Both the position numbers and the translations under genes were made by a program. Positions 9,208 through 19,090 of a DNA stretch of 64,000 bases are shown in pieces. Location: assembly GCF_025499465.1 (NCBI RefSeq), contig NZ_JAIMCA010000004.1:310001-374000 (forward strand). The letters run 5' to 3'. The DNA is from Allobosea sp. BH3 (GTDB lineage: Bacteria > Pseudomonadota > Alphaproteobacteria > Rhizobiales > Beijerinckiaceae). The notes under the pieces are model-generated. The model had not been told where the DNA came from. It saw nothing but the letters and a program-made list of their open reading frames with translations, and did no database searches. The number at the start of each line of letters is the position of its first letter. Positions within the stretch are counted from its first letter, which is position 1.

Positions 9208-10175
9208 GCCTCGCCTCCCTTCTTCTTGCCGGTCTTGCTCTTGAGCATTTCGGCGCGGGCGGCGGCGGCCTCCTCGGAGAGACGCATCACGACGCGGTCG
9301 GACTGTCGCAGGTCGATGGCGAGCACGTCCTTCTCGAGGAGGCGGAAATCGCTCTCCAGCGAGACGAGGCGCTGCAGCGCGGCCTCGGGTTTGCCTTCCG
9401 GCAGGCGAACATCCATGCCGTTGTCGAGCTTGAGGTTCCAGCGGCGGCCAGAGACCAGCGTCGCCGCACGGATATGCTTGGCGAAATCGCCGGCCTGGCC
9501 GAGCAGCTTGAGGTATTCGCCGGCGCGGACATTCGCGTCCTTGCCGACGACGAGGGGCAGATAGGCGAATCGCCCGTCATCCATCTTGTCGATCACCGTC
9601 CCGTCGGCTGCGATCACGAAGAGCTCGCCCTTCACCTGCCAGAGCGCATAGGGCTCGCGCTCGGTCAGCGAGATCGAGACCTCGCCCGGATAGAGCTTGC
9701 GTACCGCGGCCTCGCGAATCAGCGGCGTGGCCTCGAGCTGCCTGCGGGCTTCGTCGGCGTCGAAGAAGACGAGCGAGGTCTTCGAATCGAGCCCGGCCGC
9801 GACCAGGACTTCCTGCTCCGAAAGGCCGGAAAGGCCGGAGATGGTGACGCGGTCGACACCGAAGCCGAGCACGCGCGCCAGCATGTGGCGCGGCTCGCCA
9901 TGCTGCTCCTGCATCGCCTGCCAATGGCCGCCGAGGACGAAGCCGGAGCCGATGCTGAGCGCGAGAAAACCGAGGCTGAGCCAGCTGCCGAGGCCCTGAG
10001 GCAGGCGCTGGGACAGCGGCACCGCGATGGCACTGCGGCGCGAGCGGCGCAGCAGCCCGCGCCCCTGCCGTTCACCGACGAGGAGCTGCGGCCCGGCATG
10101 CGCGACCGGCAGACGCGAAGAGGGCTTCGCCGTCTTCGCTTTCACCGATCGAGGGAGGCGTCCTCCACCATCCAT
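9204..10175 (-). CDS. ftsQ: Cell division protein FtsQ
   Basis: Bitopic inner-membrane divisome protein. A basic N-terminus is followed by one transmembrane segment (about residues 60-80) and a POTRA domain beginning at VDRVTISGLSGLSEQEVL, then the FtsQ beta domain ending in a Lys-rich tail. The start is uncertain: ATG 10175 lies inside the remnant of ddl, and GTG 10145 overlaps the old ddl stop as GTGA. The 4-base overlap with ftsA shows they are co-translated. Its usual upstream neighbour ddl is decayed here. Confidence 0.95.
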   Translation of the reverse strand: MDGGGRLPRSVKAKTAKPSSRLPVAHAGPQLLVGERQGRGLLRRSRRSAIAVPLSQRLPQGLGSWLSLGFLALSIGSGFVLGGHWQAMQEQHGEPRHMLARVLGFGVDRVTISGLSGLSEQEVLVAAGLDSKTSLVFFDADEARRQLEATPLIREAAVRKLYPGEVSISLTEREPYALWQVKGELFVIAADGTVIDKMDDGRFAYLPLVVGKDANVRAGEYLKLLGQAGDFAKHIRAATLVSGRRWNLKLDNGMDVRLPEGKPEAALQRLVSLESDFRLLEKDVLAIDLRQSDRVVMRLSEEAAAARAEMLKSKTGKKKGGEA

Positions 10176-10510
10176 TTGACGAGCTCACCGCAATTCAGGC
10201 CCGCAGGGGCAGCCATCCGGGCATCAGGCTCGTCTCGGTCGACCCGGGCCGCTCATTGATTCCAGCCGGACGAGCCCGCCGGCCCCGCCCCTTTCCGGAA
10301 ATCAAATCTGCTGACGCCCCGGCACCGATTTGCTTGATGCGCCGTTAACGCCACTCTTCGATCTGCTGGTAAATTTTTGGTAAAGTTTGAGCGACCGAGA
10401 TGTGGATCGGCCTCGTTTCATGCCCTTGGCGTCACCGTCTCGGAACGCGCCGGCAGCGACTTGCATTTCGGTCACACCGGGACCGCCCGGTCGGCGCGCA
10501 GGATGGCGCC
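10142..10510 (-). pseudogene. ddl: Decayed 3' half of D-alanine--D-alanine ligase gene (ddl)
   Basis: No intact gene lies between murB and ftsQ, but all three minus frames together spell a Ddl C-terminal half. One frame gives TEMQVAAGAFRDGDAKG, comparable to the family's VTEI..FYDYDAKY. A second gives KIYQQIEEW, then an in-frame TAA (10347-10345), then IGAGAS.AD (GCRG.SR.D) and INERPGSTETSLMP (EVNT.PGMT.TSLVP). A third gives MAAPAGLNCGELVKWMVEDAS ending LDR and TGA at 10142, matching the typical (S/G)ELV.WMVEDAS Ddl tail. At least two frameshifts plus a stop make it non-functional; the 5' half is gone. The tail survives where it overlaps the start of ftsQ. The match is from memory of the family, not an alignment. 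Confidence 0.82.
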
Positions 10511-10596
10511 AGCGCGGCTTTATCCTCGGGCGAAATGCAGAAGCAGGGCTTGGCCAACGCGAAATCAGGCCTTGAAGATGCGTGTGATTCGGCCGC

Positions 10597-11523
10597 TCAG
10601 GCCGGCACCCCGAGCCGCTTGATCTCCCATTGCAGCTCGTAGCCGGAATGATCCTTCACCCGGCGGCGGACCTCTTCGCCGAGCCCCTCGACATCGGCCG
10701 CGGTAGCGCCGCCGGTGTTGATCAGAAAGTTGCAGTGCATCTCGGAGACCTGCGCCCCGCCGACACGCAGGCCGCGGCAGCCGGCAGCGTCAATCAGTTG
10801 CCAGGCCTTTCCGCCTTCCGGGTTCTTGAAGGTCGAGCCGCCGGTGCGTTCCTTGATCGGCTGCGCCGCCTCGCGCGCCTCGGTCACCCGGTCCATTTCG
10901 GCCAGGATCGCCTCCCGCTCGCCCGGCCGGCCCTGGAATAGGGCCGAGGTGAAAATGATGTCGCGGGTAGCCGCAGCACTATTGCGATAGGTGAAGCCCA
11001 TATCGGCGTGGCTGAGCGTGACGATCTCGCCCTTGCGGGTGACACCACGCGCCTCGACCAGCACATCGGTGGTTTCCCCGCCATGGGCACCGGCATTCAT
11101 CCGCAGCGCCCCGCCGATCGAGCCCGGGATGCCGCGATAGAAGGCGAGCCCGCCGAGCGAGGCATCGGCCGCCGCCCGCGCCACTTTGACGTCCGGCACC
11201 GCGGTGCCTGAGCGCAGCCTGTCGCCCGGTTCGACAGTGATCTCCGCGAAACCCTTGCCGCCGAGCCGGATGACGACGCCGGGAATGCCGCCGTCGCGCA
11301 CGATCAAGTTGGAGCCGAGCCCGATCACCGTGATCGGAACCTCGGCCGGCAGCCTCGACAGGAAATAGGCGAGGTCTTCCTCGTCCGCGGGCGTGAACAG
11401 GAGCTGCGCCGGCCCGCCGACCCGGAACCAGGTCAGCGCGGAGAGATCCTGATTCGCAATCAGCCGCCCGCGCAGATCGGGCGCCGCGGCGCGGAGGTCG
11501 GAGGAGATGTCGGGGAATGCCAT
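10597..11523 (-). CDS. murB: UDP-N-acetylmuramate dehydrogenase MurB
   Basis: FAD enzyme reducing UDP-GlcNAc-enolpyruvate to UDP-MurNAc. An FAD-binding segment [14 protein letters not shown], the loop [19 protein letters not shown], the proton-donor Ser in GGSTFKNP and Glu in QVSEMHCNF are visible. The frame is open to 11709, but that extension overlaps murC, while ATG 11523 gives 308 residues and the usual N-terminus. It follows murC after 40 bases. Directly downstream the expected ddl is a remnant. Confidence 0.96.
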   Translation of the reverse strand: MAFPDISSDLRAAAPDLRGRLIANQDLSALTWFRVGGPAQLLFTPADEEDLAYFLSRLPAEVPITVIGLGSNLIVRDGGIPGVVIRLGGKGFAEITVEPGDRLRSGTAVPDVKVARAAADASLGGLAFYRGIPGSIGGALRMNAGAHGGETTDVLVEARGVTRKGEIVTLSHADMGFTYRNSAAATRDIIFTSALFQGRPGEREAILAEMDRVTEAREAAQPIKERTGGSTFKNPEGGKAWQLIDAAGCRGLRVGGAQVSEMHCNFLINTGGATAADVEGLGEEVRRRVKDHSGYELQWEIKRLGVPA

Positions 11524-11563
11524 GTCGGACGCTTTAGCCGGTCCGGACAGCCTCGCAAAGACC

Positions 11564-12967
11564 TCAGCCCAGCGCCGCGAGCTCTCCCGGCAGCGCATAG
11601 GCCCATTGCGTGATGTTTCCTGCCCCGAGGCAAACGACATAGTCGCCCGGCCCGGCCAGTTCCGCCACCATCCCCGCGAGCTTGTCTGGAGCCTCCAACG
11701 GCAGCGCATGGCGATGGCCGCGGGCCTTGATGCCAGCGACCAGCGAGTCGCGGTCGGCGCCCGGAATCGGCGCCTCGCCGGCTGCGTAGGTATCGGCCAC
11801 GATCACGGTATCGGCGTCGTTGAAACAGGCGGCGAAATCGTCGAACAGGCTGGAAAGCCGCGTATAGCGATGCGGCTGAACCACCGCGATGACCTTGCTT
11901 TTGGTCGAAGCGCGCGCCGCCTTGAGCACGGCCGCGATCTCGACCGGGTGATGGCCGTAATCGTCGAAGATCAAGGCGCCGTTCCATTCGCCGGTCTTGG
12001 TGAAGCGCCGCTTCACGCCGCCGAAGCCGGCCAGAGCCTCGCGGATGCGCTCGACCGGCACCCCGAGATCATAGGCGACCGCGATAGCGGCCGTGGCGTT
12101 GAGCGCGTTGTGATGGCCCGGCATCGGCATGACGAGATCGCGGATCACGTCGTCACGGCCGTTCTTGCGGTCGCGGACCAACAGGGTGAAGCGCGCCTGC
12201 CCGCCCGATAGATCGATGTCGAGCAGGCGGAAATCGGCCTGCGGGTTTTCGCCATAGGTGATGACGCGCCGGTCGGTGATCTGCCCGACCAGCCCCTGCA
12301 CGGTCGGATGATCGATGCACATCACCGCGAAGCCATAGAAGGGCAGGTTCTCGACGAAGGTGCGGAAGGCGGCCTTGATCGCGTCGAAGGTGCCGAAATG
12401 GTCGAGATGCTCGGGGTCGATATTGGTGACGATCGCGACGTCGGCCGGAAGCTTCAGGAAGGTGCCGTCCGATTCGTCGGCCTCGACCACCATCCAGTCG
12501 CTCTCGCCCATCCGGGCATTGGTGCCATAGGCGTTGATGATGCCGCCGTTGATGACGGTCGGGTCGAGCCCGCCCTTCTCCAGCAGCGTCGCGACGAGCG
12601 AGGTCGTGGTCGTCTTGCCATGGGTGCCGGCGATGGCGACGCAACTTTTCAGCCGCATCAGTTCGGCCAGCATTTCGGCGCGGCGCACCACCGGCAGACG
12701 CTGTTCGCGGGCGGCAAGCAACTCGGGATTGTCGCGCTTGATCGCGGTCGAGACCACGACGACCTCGGCCTCGCCGAGGTTCTCTGCCTTGTGGCCGACG
12801 AAGGTGGTGATGCCCTTCTCAGCGAGGCGCTTGACGTTGGCGCCGTCCGAGGCGTCCGAGCCCTGCACCTTGTAGCCGAGATTGTGCAGCACCTCGGCGA
12901 TGCCGGACATGCCGATGCCGCCGATGCCGACGAAATGGATGGGGCCGAGCTTCGGCGGCAGCTTCAT
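11564..12967 (-). CDS. murC: UDP-N-acetylmuramate--L-alanine ligase MurC
   Basis: ATP-dependent ligase adding L-Ala to UDP-MurNAc. The N-terminal Rossmann-like motif is [18 protein letters not shown], and the ATP loop is GTHGKTTTT at about residues 115-123. Domain-3 residues include the HHP motif in [18 protein letters not shown], which is characteristic of MurC. It has 467 residues, normal length. It lies 21 bases after murG and 40 bases before murB within the dcw cluster. Confidence 0.98.
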   Translation of the reverse strand: MKLPPKLGPIHFVGIGGIGMSGIAEVLHNLGYKVQGSDASDGANVKRLAEKGITTFVGHKAENLGEAEVVVVSTAIKRDNPELLAAREQRLPVVRRAEMLAELMRLKSCVAIAGTHGKTTTTSLVATLLEKGGLDPTVINGGIINAYGTNARMGESDWMVVEADESDGTFLKLPADVAIVTNIDPEHLDHFGTFDAIKAAFRTFVENLPFYGFAVMCIDHPTVQGLVGQITDRRVITYGENPQADFRLLDIDLSGGQARFTLLVRDRKNGRDDVIRDLVMPMPGHHNALNATAAIAVAYDLGVPVERIREALAGFGGVKRRFTKTGEWNGALIFDDYGHHPVEIAAVLKAARASTKSKVIAVVQPHRYTRLSSLFDDFAACFNDADTVIVADTYAAGEAPIPGADRDSLVAGIKARGHRHALPLEAPDKLAGMVAELAGPGDYVVCLGAGNITQWAYALPGELAALG

Positions 12968-12988
12968 GGTCTGCTTGTCCTGTCAGTT

Positions 12989-14086
12989 CTAAAGATGCGC
13001 CGTGGCGATCACGAGATCGGCGAGGCGGTCGGCGGCATCGGGAATGCCGGCGCTCTTCGCGTTTGCAGCCATGGTCGTCAAGTGTTCAGGCTCGGCGATA
13101 AGCCGCGAAAGCTCGCTCGCCAGCCGCCGCGGCGTGAGTTCGGGCTGCAGGATGCGGATCGCTGCGCCCGCCCCCTCGAGGAAGGCGGCGTTGGCCGCCT
13201 GGTCCTGGTCGAGCGAGCCCGGCAAGGGCACGAGAATGCCCGGGCGCCCTATCACCGAAAGCTCGGCGACGGTCGAGGCACCCGAGCGGGCGATGATGAG
13301 ATGTGCCGCCGCCATCTGCGCCGGCAGGTCCTTGAAGAACGGCGCGACCGTCGCCCGAATGCCGAGCTTCTCGTAGATGCCGCGCACCCGCTCGTCGTCC
13401 TCGACGCGCGCCTGCTGGACGATGGAGAGCCGCGCTCGCTCAGCCTCAGTCAGGAGTTGGATCGCCGGCGGGACGATGTCGGCCATGATGCGCGCGCCCT
13501 GGCTGCCCCCGAAGACGAGGAGCTTGATCTTGCCTTCGCCCGGCGGCTCGTAGACCTGCTCCGCCGCTGCAATGACCGCCGGCCGGACCGGGTTGCCGAC
13601 ATGGCGGCATTTCGCCTGCTGGGCCGGCGTCAGCCCGCCGACCTTGGCGAAGCCCGTCGCGATGACGTCGGCGCGGCCGGCGAGGAAGCGGTTGGCCCGG
13701 CCGATCACGGCGTTCTGCTCATGGATCAGCGTGCGCACGCCCGCGAGCGAAGCGCCGAGCACGGGCGGCACGGTCGGGTAGCCGCCGAAGCCGACGACGA
13801 TGGCCGGCTTCACCTGCCCGATGATCCGCCGCGCCGCGAAGGTGCCCTTGGCGACGGCGAACAGCGCCTTCGCCTGCTGCAGCGGCGAGCGGCCGGACGG
13901 CGTGGCCGCCGGCACGGCATGCACGGCCTCGGCCGGGAAGCGGCCGGCATATTCGGCCGCGCGCGTGTCGGTCATCAGCACGACGCGCATGCCCTTGGCG
14001 TGGAGTGCGTGGCTCAGCGCCTCGGCGGGAAAGAGATGGCCGCCGGTCCCGCCGGCCGCCAGCATGATGAGCTTGGCCGTGGCCAT
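12989..14086 (-). CDS. murG: UDP-GlcNAc:lipid I N-acetylglucosaminyltransferase MurG
   Basis: Peripheral inner-membrane GT-B glycosyltransferase (GT28) that makes lipid II from lipid I. It opens with AAGGTGGHLFPA (the glycine-rich G loop), has the second-domain loop VFGGSQGARIM and the UDP-GlcNAc site IIARSGASTVAELSVIGRP followed by DQDQAANA. It has 365 residues, typical. It starts four bases after the ftsW stop, so it is likely translationally coupled. Confidence 0.98.
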   Translation of the reverse strand: MATAKLIMLAAGGTGGHLFPAEALSHALHAKGMRVVLMTDTRAAEYAGRFPAEAVHAVPAATPSGRSPLQQAKALFAVAKGTFAARRIIGQVKPAIVVGFGGYPTVPPVLGASLAGVRTLIHEQNAVIGRANRFLAGRADVIATGFAKVGGLTPAQQAKCRHVGNPVRPAVIAAAEQVYEPPGEGKIKLLVFGGSQGARIMADIVPPAIQLLTEAERARLSIVQQARVEDDERVRGIYEKLGIRATVAPFFKDLPAQMAAAHLIIARSGASTVAELSVIGRPGILVPLPGSLDQDQAANAAFLEGAGAAIRILQPELTPRRLASELSRLIAEPEHLTTMAANAKSAGIPDAADRLADLVIATAHL

Positions 14087-14090
14087 CGCT

Positions 14091-15233
14091 TCAGCGCCTG
14101 TAGGAGCCGAAATCGACCGCCCGCGGGCGGCGACGCGTCAGCGCGAGCAGAAAGCCGGTGCCGACCGCGAGCGAGAGCAGCGACGAGCCGCCATAGGAGA
14201 TGAAGGGCAGCGTCATGCCCTTGGCCGGCATCATGTGCAGGTTCACCATCATGTTGATCGCCGCCTGGATGCCGAAGAGCAGCGCGAGCCCCGTGACGGC
14301 GAGCCGGACGAACGGATCTTCCGCCTTCTGCGCCACGAAGAGCGAGCGCAGCACGATGACCGCGAAGAGAAGCACCAGGACCATGCAGATGACGATGCCG
14401 AACTCCTCGGCCGTCACGGCGAAGATGAAGTCGGTATGCGCGTCGGGCAGGATGCGCTTCACGGTGCCCTCGCCCGGCCCCTTTCCGAGCCAGCCGCCCT
14501 GCGCGAAGCTCTCCAGCGCCGTATCGACCTGGAAGGTGTCGCCCGAGCCCTTGTCCATGAAGCGCTCGATGCGGGCGCGGACGTGTGGCACGAGCTCATA
14601 GGCGACGAGGATGCCGACGGCGCCGACCCCTCCGAGCCCGATCACCCAGAACCAGTGCAGGCCGGCAACGAAGAACAGCCCGCACCAGACGAGGCTGACC
14701 AGCATGGTCTGGCCGAAGTCCGGCTGCAGCACCAGCGGCACGATGGTGATCGGCAGGAGCAGCATGGCGAAGAAGGTGCCCGGCAGATCCGGCCGGCGCG
14801 TGCCGTCGGCAAAGGCCCAGGCGGCCAGCACGACGAAGGCGGGCTTCAGGAATTCGGAGGGTTGCACCGAGCCGAGCGGCCCCAGAGTCAGCCAGCGCCT
14901 GGCGCCCTTCACCTCGACGCCGAAATAGAGCGTCGCCACCACCATCGCTAGCGAAGCGACATAGATGATGAGGGCGGAGCGTCGCACCTGCCGGGGGCTC
15001 ATGAGCGAGACGCCAAGGAAGATCACCAGCGCGCCGGAAAGATAGGCCGCCTGCCGGTTGACGAAATGGAAGGTGGAGAGGCCCAGCCGCTCGGCCACCG
15101 GCGGGCCGCCCGCCATCAGCAGCACGACGCCGGAAACCATCAGCGCGACGAGGGCCGTGAGGATCAGGCGGTCGATCGACCACCACCAGCGGCCGCTGAG
15201 AGAAGGTTCCGCGCGCGAGACCATGATGGGCAT
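14091..15233 (-). CDS. ftsW: Septal peptidoglycan glycosyltransferase FtsW (SEDS family)
   Basis: Polytopic SEDS-family protein of 380 residues that polymerises septal peptidoglycan with FtsI. Multiple hydrophobic segments are visible from residue 27 on. The SEDS signatures GPLGSVQPSEFLKPAFV, LLQPDFGQTMLV and the C-terminal PFISYGGSSLL are present. It starts a minus-strand sub-block (ftsW-murG-murC-murB) whose upstream flank holds an opposite-strand gene, so it needs its own promoter near 15234-15330; a near-match to a CtrA box lies at 15285-15299. Confidence 0.97.
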   Translation of the reverse strand: MPIMVSRAEPSLSGRWWWSIDRLILTALVALMVSGVVLLMAGGPPVAERLGLSTFHFVNRQAAYLSGALVIFLGVSLMSPRQVRRSALIIYVASLAMVVATLYFGVEVKGARRWLTLGPLGSVQPSEFLKPAFVVLAAWAFADGTRRPDLPGTFFAMLLLPITIVPLVLQPDFGQTMLVSLVWCGLFFVAGLHWFWVIGLGGVGAVGILVAYELVPHVRARIERFMDKGSGDTFQVDTALESFAQGGWLGKGPGEGTVKRILPDAHTDFIFAVTAEEFGIVICMVLVLLFAVIVLRSLFVAQKAEDPFVRLAVTGLALLFGIQAAINMMVNLHMMPAKGMTLPFISYGGSSLLSLAVGTGFLLALTRRRPRAVDFGSYRR

Positions 15234-15284
15234 CCCGGAGAATTCTGCGCGGACGAGCCGCGCCTTGCATGACGAATCATTCTG

Positions 15285-15299
15285 TCAATGAATGGTTAA
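15285..15299. promoter_or_regulatory. Possible CtrA-box-like site upstream of ftsW
   Basis: On the minus strand the bases read TTAA, seven bases, TTGA, one mismatch from the CtrA consensus TTAA-N7-TTAA. It is 52-66 bases upstream of the ftsW start, a plausible position for cell-cycle control. The motif is short, so chance is a real alternative. Confidence 0.3.
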
Positions 15300-15471
15300 C
15301 CGATTGATTCCGATGCGGCCGATCACGGCGCCTCGACTTCGCGCGATTCCAGCCGGGCCAGACTCATTCCCGCCGCGACATCATCACGAAATGACCGCGG
15401 CGAATTCAGGGTGAAACCCCATTCGCGGCGCCAAATCGAGCGCTCATCTGCAATCGATGGAAGGACACTCC

Positions 15472-15846
15472 ATGCGTATGACGATGCTTGCCGCCCTCAG
15501 TGCCGCTGCTCTTCTGGCCGGCGCGGCCCACGCCCAATCCCCCTCTCCGGCCCAGACGCCCAACGCGCCCCCCGCCGCTTCGCCGCAGGCACCCGCGGCC
15601 GCGCCCGCGATCAAGTCCGTGAATGTGGTCGATCTCAACGAGCTTCCCGAGGCCACGAAGACGCAGGTCAATGACATCGTGGCCAAGCGCTCGGCGGAAG
15701 ATAACCAGCGGCTTCAGCAGGCGATCGAAGGCGCGCCGATGGCCAAGACGGCCATCGAGGCCAAGGGCTTCTCCTCCCGCGACGTCCTCGTCGCCCAGTT
15801 GAATGATGAGGGCGAATTGATCGTCGTCGCCAAGCGGGCCGGTTAG
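15472..15846 (+). CDS. Small exported protein of unknown function
   Basis: A 124-residue protein with a clear Sec signal peptide (MRMTMLAALSAAALLAGAAHAQ), a Pro/Ala-rich linker to about residue 45, and a helical C-terminal part beginning VNVVDLNELPEATKTQV with a DEGELIVVAKRAG end. ATG 15472 is chosen because AAGGA precedes it by 6 bases; an in-frame ATG at 15457 lacks this. I do not recognise a family. It is unusual in standing on the plus strand inside the otherwise minus-strand dcw cluster. Confidence 0.75.
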   Translation: MRMTMLAALSAAALLAGAAHAQSPSPAQTPNAPPAASPQAPAAAPAIKSVNVVDLNELPEATKTQVNDIVAKRSAEDNQRLQQAIEGAPMAKTAIEAKGFSSRDVLVAQLNDEGELIVVAKRAG

Positions 15847-15868
15847 CCTTTCGCTCTATCGGCGCAGC

Positions 15869-16507
15869 TCAGGCGAGTTCCCTGACTCCGGAAGGCGTCT
15901 CGATCTGCGCGCGATAGCGCAGCTTCGGCCCGTGCAGGATCGTCGGAGGCCGGTCGATCGCGAGTTGCTCATAGAGCGCCGCTATCGCATCCGGCTCCCG
16001 ATGCTCAAACGTGAACGACCTGAGCCGCGCGCCGAGATCGGCGATCGTCGCCATCGAGCGAGCTTTGCCGCGCCGGTCGATCAACGAGGGTGCCGCCCCG
16101 TCGAGAGGCAGCGATCCATCCGCCGGAATCGCAAAGTCGAACGCGGAATCGACCGGCGGCAGCGGCACCTTCTCGCCGAAGGCGCTTTCGCGCCCCGCAA
16201 TGAACTCCCCGAGCCCATCGACCCGCGCCACCCAGCCCCTCAGCCGCCTGCCCTCCTCCCAATCGGCCCGGACCTTTGCCTGGTCGTCCAGCCCGAACCA
16301 ACGCCGCCGGCCGGGGGTCTCGCCTTCGGGATCGAGCGCGACGATCTCCAGATAGGTCATGCCCCCGAGCTGAAGCAGATGGTTATGCGTGCCCATGTAG
16401 AGGTGGCGCTGCCCGAAAGGCACATCGAGATCGAGGCAGGCGCGAACATGCGCGACGCCCTCCGCCAACGTCGGGGCAATGACGGTAAGATGGTCGAGTT
16501 TCAGCAT
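15869..16507 (-). CDS. VOC-superfamily (glyoxalase-like domain) protein
   Basis: A 212-residue protein starting LKLDHLTVIAPTLAEGVAHV, the form of a glyoxalase-like (Glyoxalase_3 type) vicinal oxygen chelate domain; H6 (DHLTV) and Glu in MTYLEIVALDPEGE fit metal ligands. Substrate unknown; no signal peptide. It begins 16 bases after the murD stop on the same strand, so it probably rides on the dcw transcript, although it has no evident wall-synthesis role. Confidence 0.8.
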   Translation of the reverse strand: MLKLDHLTVIAPTLAEGVAHVRACLDLDVPFGQRHLYMGTHNHLLQLGGMTYLEIVALDPEGETPGRRRWFGLDDQAKVRADWEEGRRLRGWVARVDGLGEFIAGRESAFGEKVPLPPVDSAFDFAIPADGSLPLDGAAPSLIDRRGKARSMATIADLGARLRSFTFEHREPDAIAALYEQLAIDRPPTILHGPKLRYRAQIETPSGVRELA

Positions 16508-16523
16508 GGCGCCGAACCGCCCC

Positions 16524-17957
16524 CTACCCCTTCACCCCGAAAGGTTCGAAACCCGGCAGAGTCTGCACCAGCCCCCTGAACGCATCCCCCCGCACCTCGA
16601 AATTAGGGAACTGGTCGAAGGAGGCGCAAGCCGGCGAGAGCAGCACCGCGATCTCACCCTCGCCCGGTTTCGCCAGCGCGTCGCGCGTCGCATCGGCCAC
16701 GGCCCTGTCGAGCGTCTCGCTGCGCTCATAGGCCACGCGGCCGTCGTCGTCGAAGGTCGCGGCGAAAAGGTCGCTCGCCGCCCCGATCAAATAGGCCTTG
16801 GCGATGTTCGGGAAATAGCGGCGCAAGGACTCGATGCCGCCCTCCTTGGCCTTGCCGCCGAGAATCCAGAAGATGTCGCGGAAGGAAGTCAGCGCCTTCT
16901 CGGTGGAATCCGCATTGGTCGCCTTGGAATCGTTGATGAAGACGACGCGGCCGGTTCGGCCGATCTCCTCCATGCGATGCGGCAGCCCGGGATAGCTCCT
17001 GAAGCCAGCGGCGATCTCCGCATCGCTCAGGCCCAGCGACGCACAGGCGGCGAAGGCCGCCGCCGCGTTCTGGGCGTTGTGTGCGCCGCGGAGCGAACCG
17101 ATGCCCGCAAGATTGGCGACGACACGCGGCTTGCCGCCCTCGACGGCGACGATGCGCGTATCGAGCCGGCCTGCATTCGCGGTGACACCGGCGAAGACGC
17201 CCTCGTCGAGCGGTTGCTCGCCGCTGATCTTCACGAGCTTCCTGCCCGAGGCCGCGCGCCGACGCGCCATCTGCTTCGAGGGCTCGTCGTCGACACCGAT
17301 GACGGCGATGTCGGATGCAGCGACCAGCCGCTCCTTGATCGCGCCATAGGCCTCGAAGCTGCCGTGCCGGTCGAGATGGTCCGGCGTCAGGTTCATCTGG
17401 ATGCCGACGCTCGGCACCATCGAGGGCGCGAGGTCGATCTGGTAGCTTGAGCACTCGACGACATGGATGCGGTTCGCAGCCGGCGGCTCCAGCGCCAGCA
17501 CGGCGGTCCCGATATTGCCGCCCATCTGGGCATCGCGCCCGGCCGCCTTGAGCACATGCGCGATCAGCGCCGTCGTCGTGGACTTGCCGTTGGTGCCGGT
17601 GATGCAGACGACGGGCGAACCAGGCGCGATCTTCGCCCGCTCGCGGAAGAGCAGCTCGACATCGCCGATGATCTCGACGCCCGCGGCCTTGGCCTTTTCC
17701 ACCGTCCAGTGCGGAACGGGATGCGTCAGCGGCACGCCGGGCGACAGCACGAAAGCCGCGAAGCCTGACCAGTCGGCGCTCGCGAGATCGACGACGGCGA
17801 TGCCCTCGGCCGCAGCCTTCTCCCGGCTGTTCTCATTGTCGTCCCAGGCCGCGACATCGGCGTCGCCCGCCTTGAGCGCGCGCGCCGTGGCGAGCCCTGA
17901 GCCGCCGAGGCCGAAGAGCGCGACCCTGCGCCCCGCGAAGACCGTGACCGGGGTCAT
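16524..17957 (-). CDS. murD: UDP-N-acetylmuramoyl-L-alanine--D-glutamate ligase MurD
   Basis: Cytoplasmic ligase adding D-Glu to UDP-MurNAc-L-Ala. The N-terminal UDP-binding fold has [20 protein letters not shown], the ATP loop is [16 protein letters not shown], and the third domain shows [15 protein letters not shown]. It has 477 residues, normal. It lies 33 bases after mraY. In most relatives ftsW follows directly; here two unrelated genes intervene. Confidence 0.98.
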   Translation of the reverse strand: MTPVTVFAGRRVALFGLGGSGLATARALKAGDADVAAWDDNENSREKAAAEGIAVVDLASADWSGFAAFVLSPGVPLTHPVPHWTVEKAKAAGVEIIGDVELLFRERAKIAPGSPVVCITGTNGKSTTTALIAHVLKAAGRDAQMGGNIGTAVLALEPPAANRIHVVECSSYQIDLAPSMVPSVGIQMNLTPDHLDRHGSFEAYGAIKERLVAASDIAVIGVDDEPSKQMARRRAASGRKLVKISGEQPLDEGVFAGVTANAGRLDTRIVAVEGGKPRVVANLAGIGSLRGAHNAQNAAAAFAACASLGLSDAEIAAGFRSYPGLPHRMEEIGRTGRVVFINDSKATNADSTEKALTSFRDIFWILGGKAKEGGIESLRRYFPNIAKAYLIGAASDLFAATFDDDGRVAYERSETLDRAVADATRDALAKPGEGEIAVLLSPACASFDQFPNFEVRGDAFRGLVQTLPGFEPFGVKG

Positions 17958-17990
17958 TGGCCACCACCGTCAGAGATAGGCTTCATCTGG

Positions 17991-19073
17991 TCAGCGCAGC
18001 TTGAGCGTGGCGAGGCCGACCAGCGCCAGCACGACAGAGATGATCCAGAAGCGGATCACGACCTGCGGCTCGGTCCAGCCGAGCTTCTCGAAATGGTGGT
18101 GGATCGGCGCCATCAGGAAGACGCGCTTGCCCGTGCGCTTGAACACCGCGACCTGAATGATGACCGAGAGCGCCTCGACGACGAAGAGCCCGCCGACGAT
18201 AGCGAGCACGATCTCGTGCTTGGTCGCCACCGCAATGGTGCCGAGCAGGCCGCCGAGGCCGAGCGAGCCGGTGTCGCCCATGAAGATCTGGGCCGGCGGC
18301 GCGTTGAACCAGAGGAAGCCGAGCCCCGCCCCGATCACCGCGCCACAGATCACGGCCAGCTCGCCCGCGCCAGGGATGTGGTGGATCTGCAGGTAGTTCG
18401 CGAAGATGGCGTTGCCGACGAGATAGGAGATGAAGCCGAAGGTGCCGGCCGCGATCATCACCGGCACGATGGCGAGCCCGTCGAGCCCGTCGGTCAGGTT
18501 CACCGAATTGCCCGCCCCGACCACGACGAAGGCCGCCACCAGCGGGAAGAGGATGCCGAGCGGAATGATCGCTTCCTTGAGGAAGGGCATGGCGAAGCCG
18601 GACGAGATCGCCGGCGGCTGCGTCTGCATGACGAAGTAGCAGGCGACGAGCGCGACCACGACCTCGATCGAGATGCGTGCCTTGCCGGAGAAGCCCTTGT
18701 GCGACTGCTTCGTCACCTTGAGATAGTCGTCATAGAAGCCGATGGCGCCGTAAGCGGCCGTGACGCCGAGCACGATCCAGACATAAGGATTGCGGAGGTT
18801 CCCCCACAGCAGCACCGCGGCGAACAGGCCGGACAGGATCATCAGCCCGCCCATGGTCGGCGTGCCACGCTTGGCGAGATGCGATTCAGGCCCGTCCGTG
18901 CGGATCGGCTGGCCCTTGCCCTGCTTGATGCGCAACCAGGAGATCGCCGCCGGCCCGAAAAAGAAGACGAAGAGCAGCGCCGTGGCGGTGGCTCCGCCGG
19001 CCCGGAAAGTGATGTAGCGGAAGACATTCAGCACCGGGAAGGTGCCGGCGAAATCGGCGAGCCAGACGAGCAT
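17991..19073 (-). CDS. mraY: Phospho-MurNAc-pentapeptide translocase MraY
   Basis: Ten-span integral membrane enzyme making lipid I from UDP-MurNAc-pentapeptide and undecaprenyl phosphate. Hallmarks seen are the DD pair in [20 protein letters not shown], the FMGDTGSL segment and the histidine motif [13 protein letters not shown]. It has 360 residues, exact family length. A 136-base gap holding palindromic repeats separates it from murF. Confidence 0.98.
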   Translation of the reverse strand: MLVWLADFAGTFPVLNVFRYITFRAGGATATALLFVFFFGPAAISWLRIKQGKGQPIRTDGPESHLAKRGTPTMGGLMILSGLFAAVLLWGNLRNPYVWIVLGVTAAYGAIGFYDDYLKVTKQSHKGFSGKARISIEVVVALVACYFVMQTQPPAISSGFAMPFLKEAIIPLGILFPLVAAFVVVGAGNSVNLTDGLDGLAIVPVMIAAGTFGFISYLVGNAIFANYLQIHHIPGAGELAVICGAVIGAGLGFLWFNAPPAQIFMGDTGSLGLGGLLGTIAVATKHEIVLAIVGGLFVVEALSVIIQVAVFKRTGKRVFLMAPIHHHFEKLGWTEPQVVIRFWIISVVLALVGLATLKLR

Positions 19074-19090
19074 TGCGGAAAGTTCTCTTA

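Noticed and set aside
10377..10642. Overlapping plus-strand open frames of about 80 codons between ftsQ and murB
   Set aside because: They have no family motifs and cross the minus-strand remnant of ddl, which explains the sequence better.
12308..14203. A 631-codon plus-strand frame opposite murC and murG
   Set aside because: Antisense to two complete wall-synthesis genes; no ribosome site or family motif.
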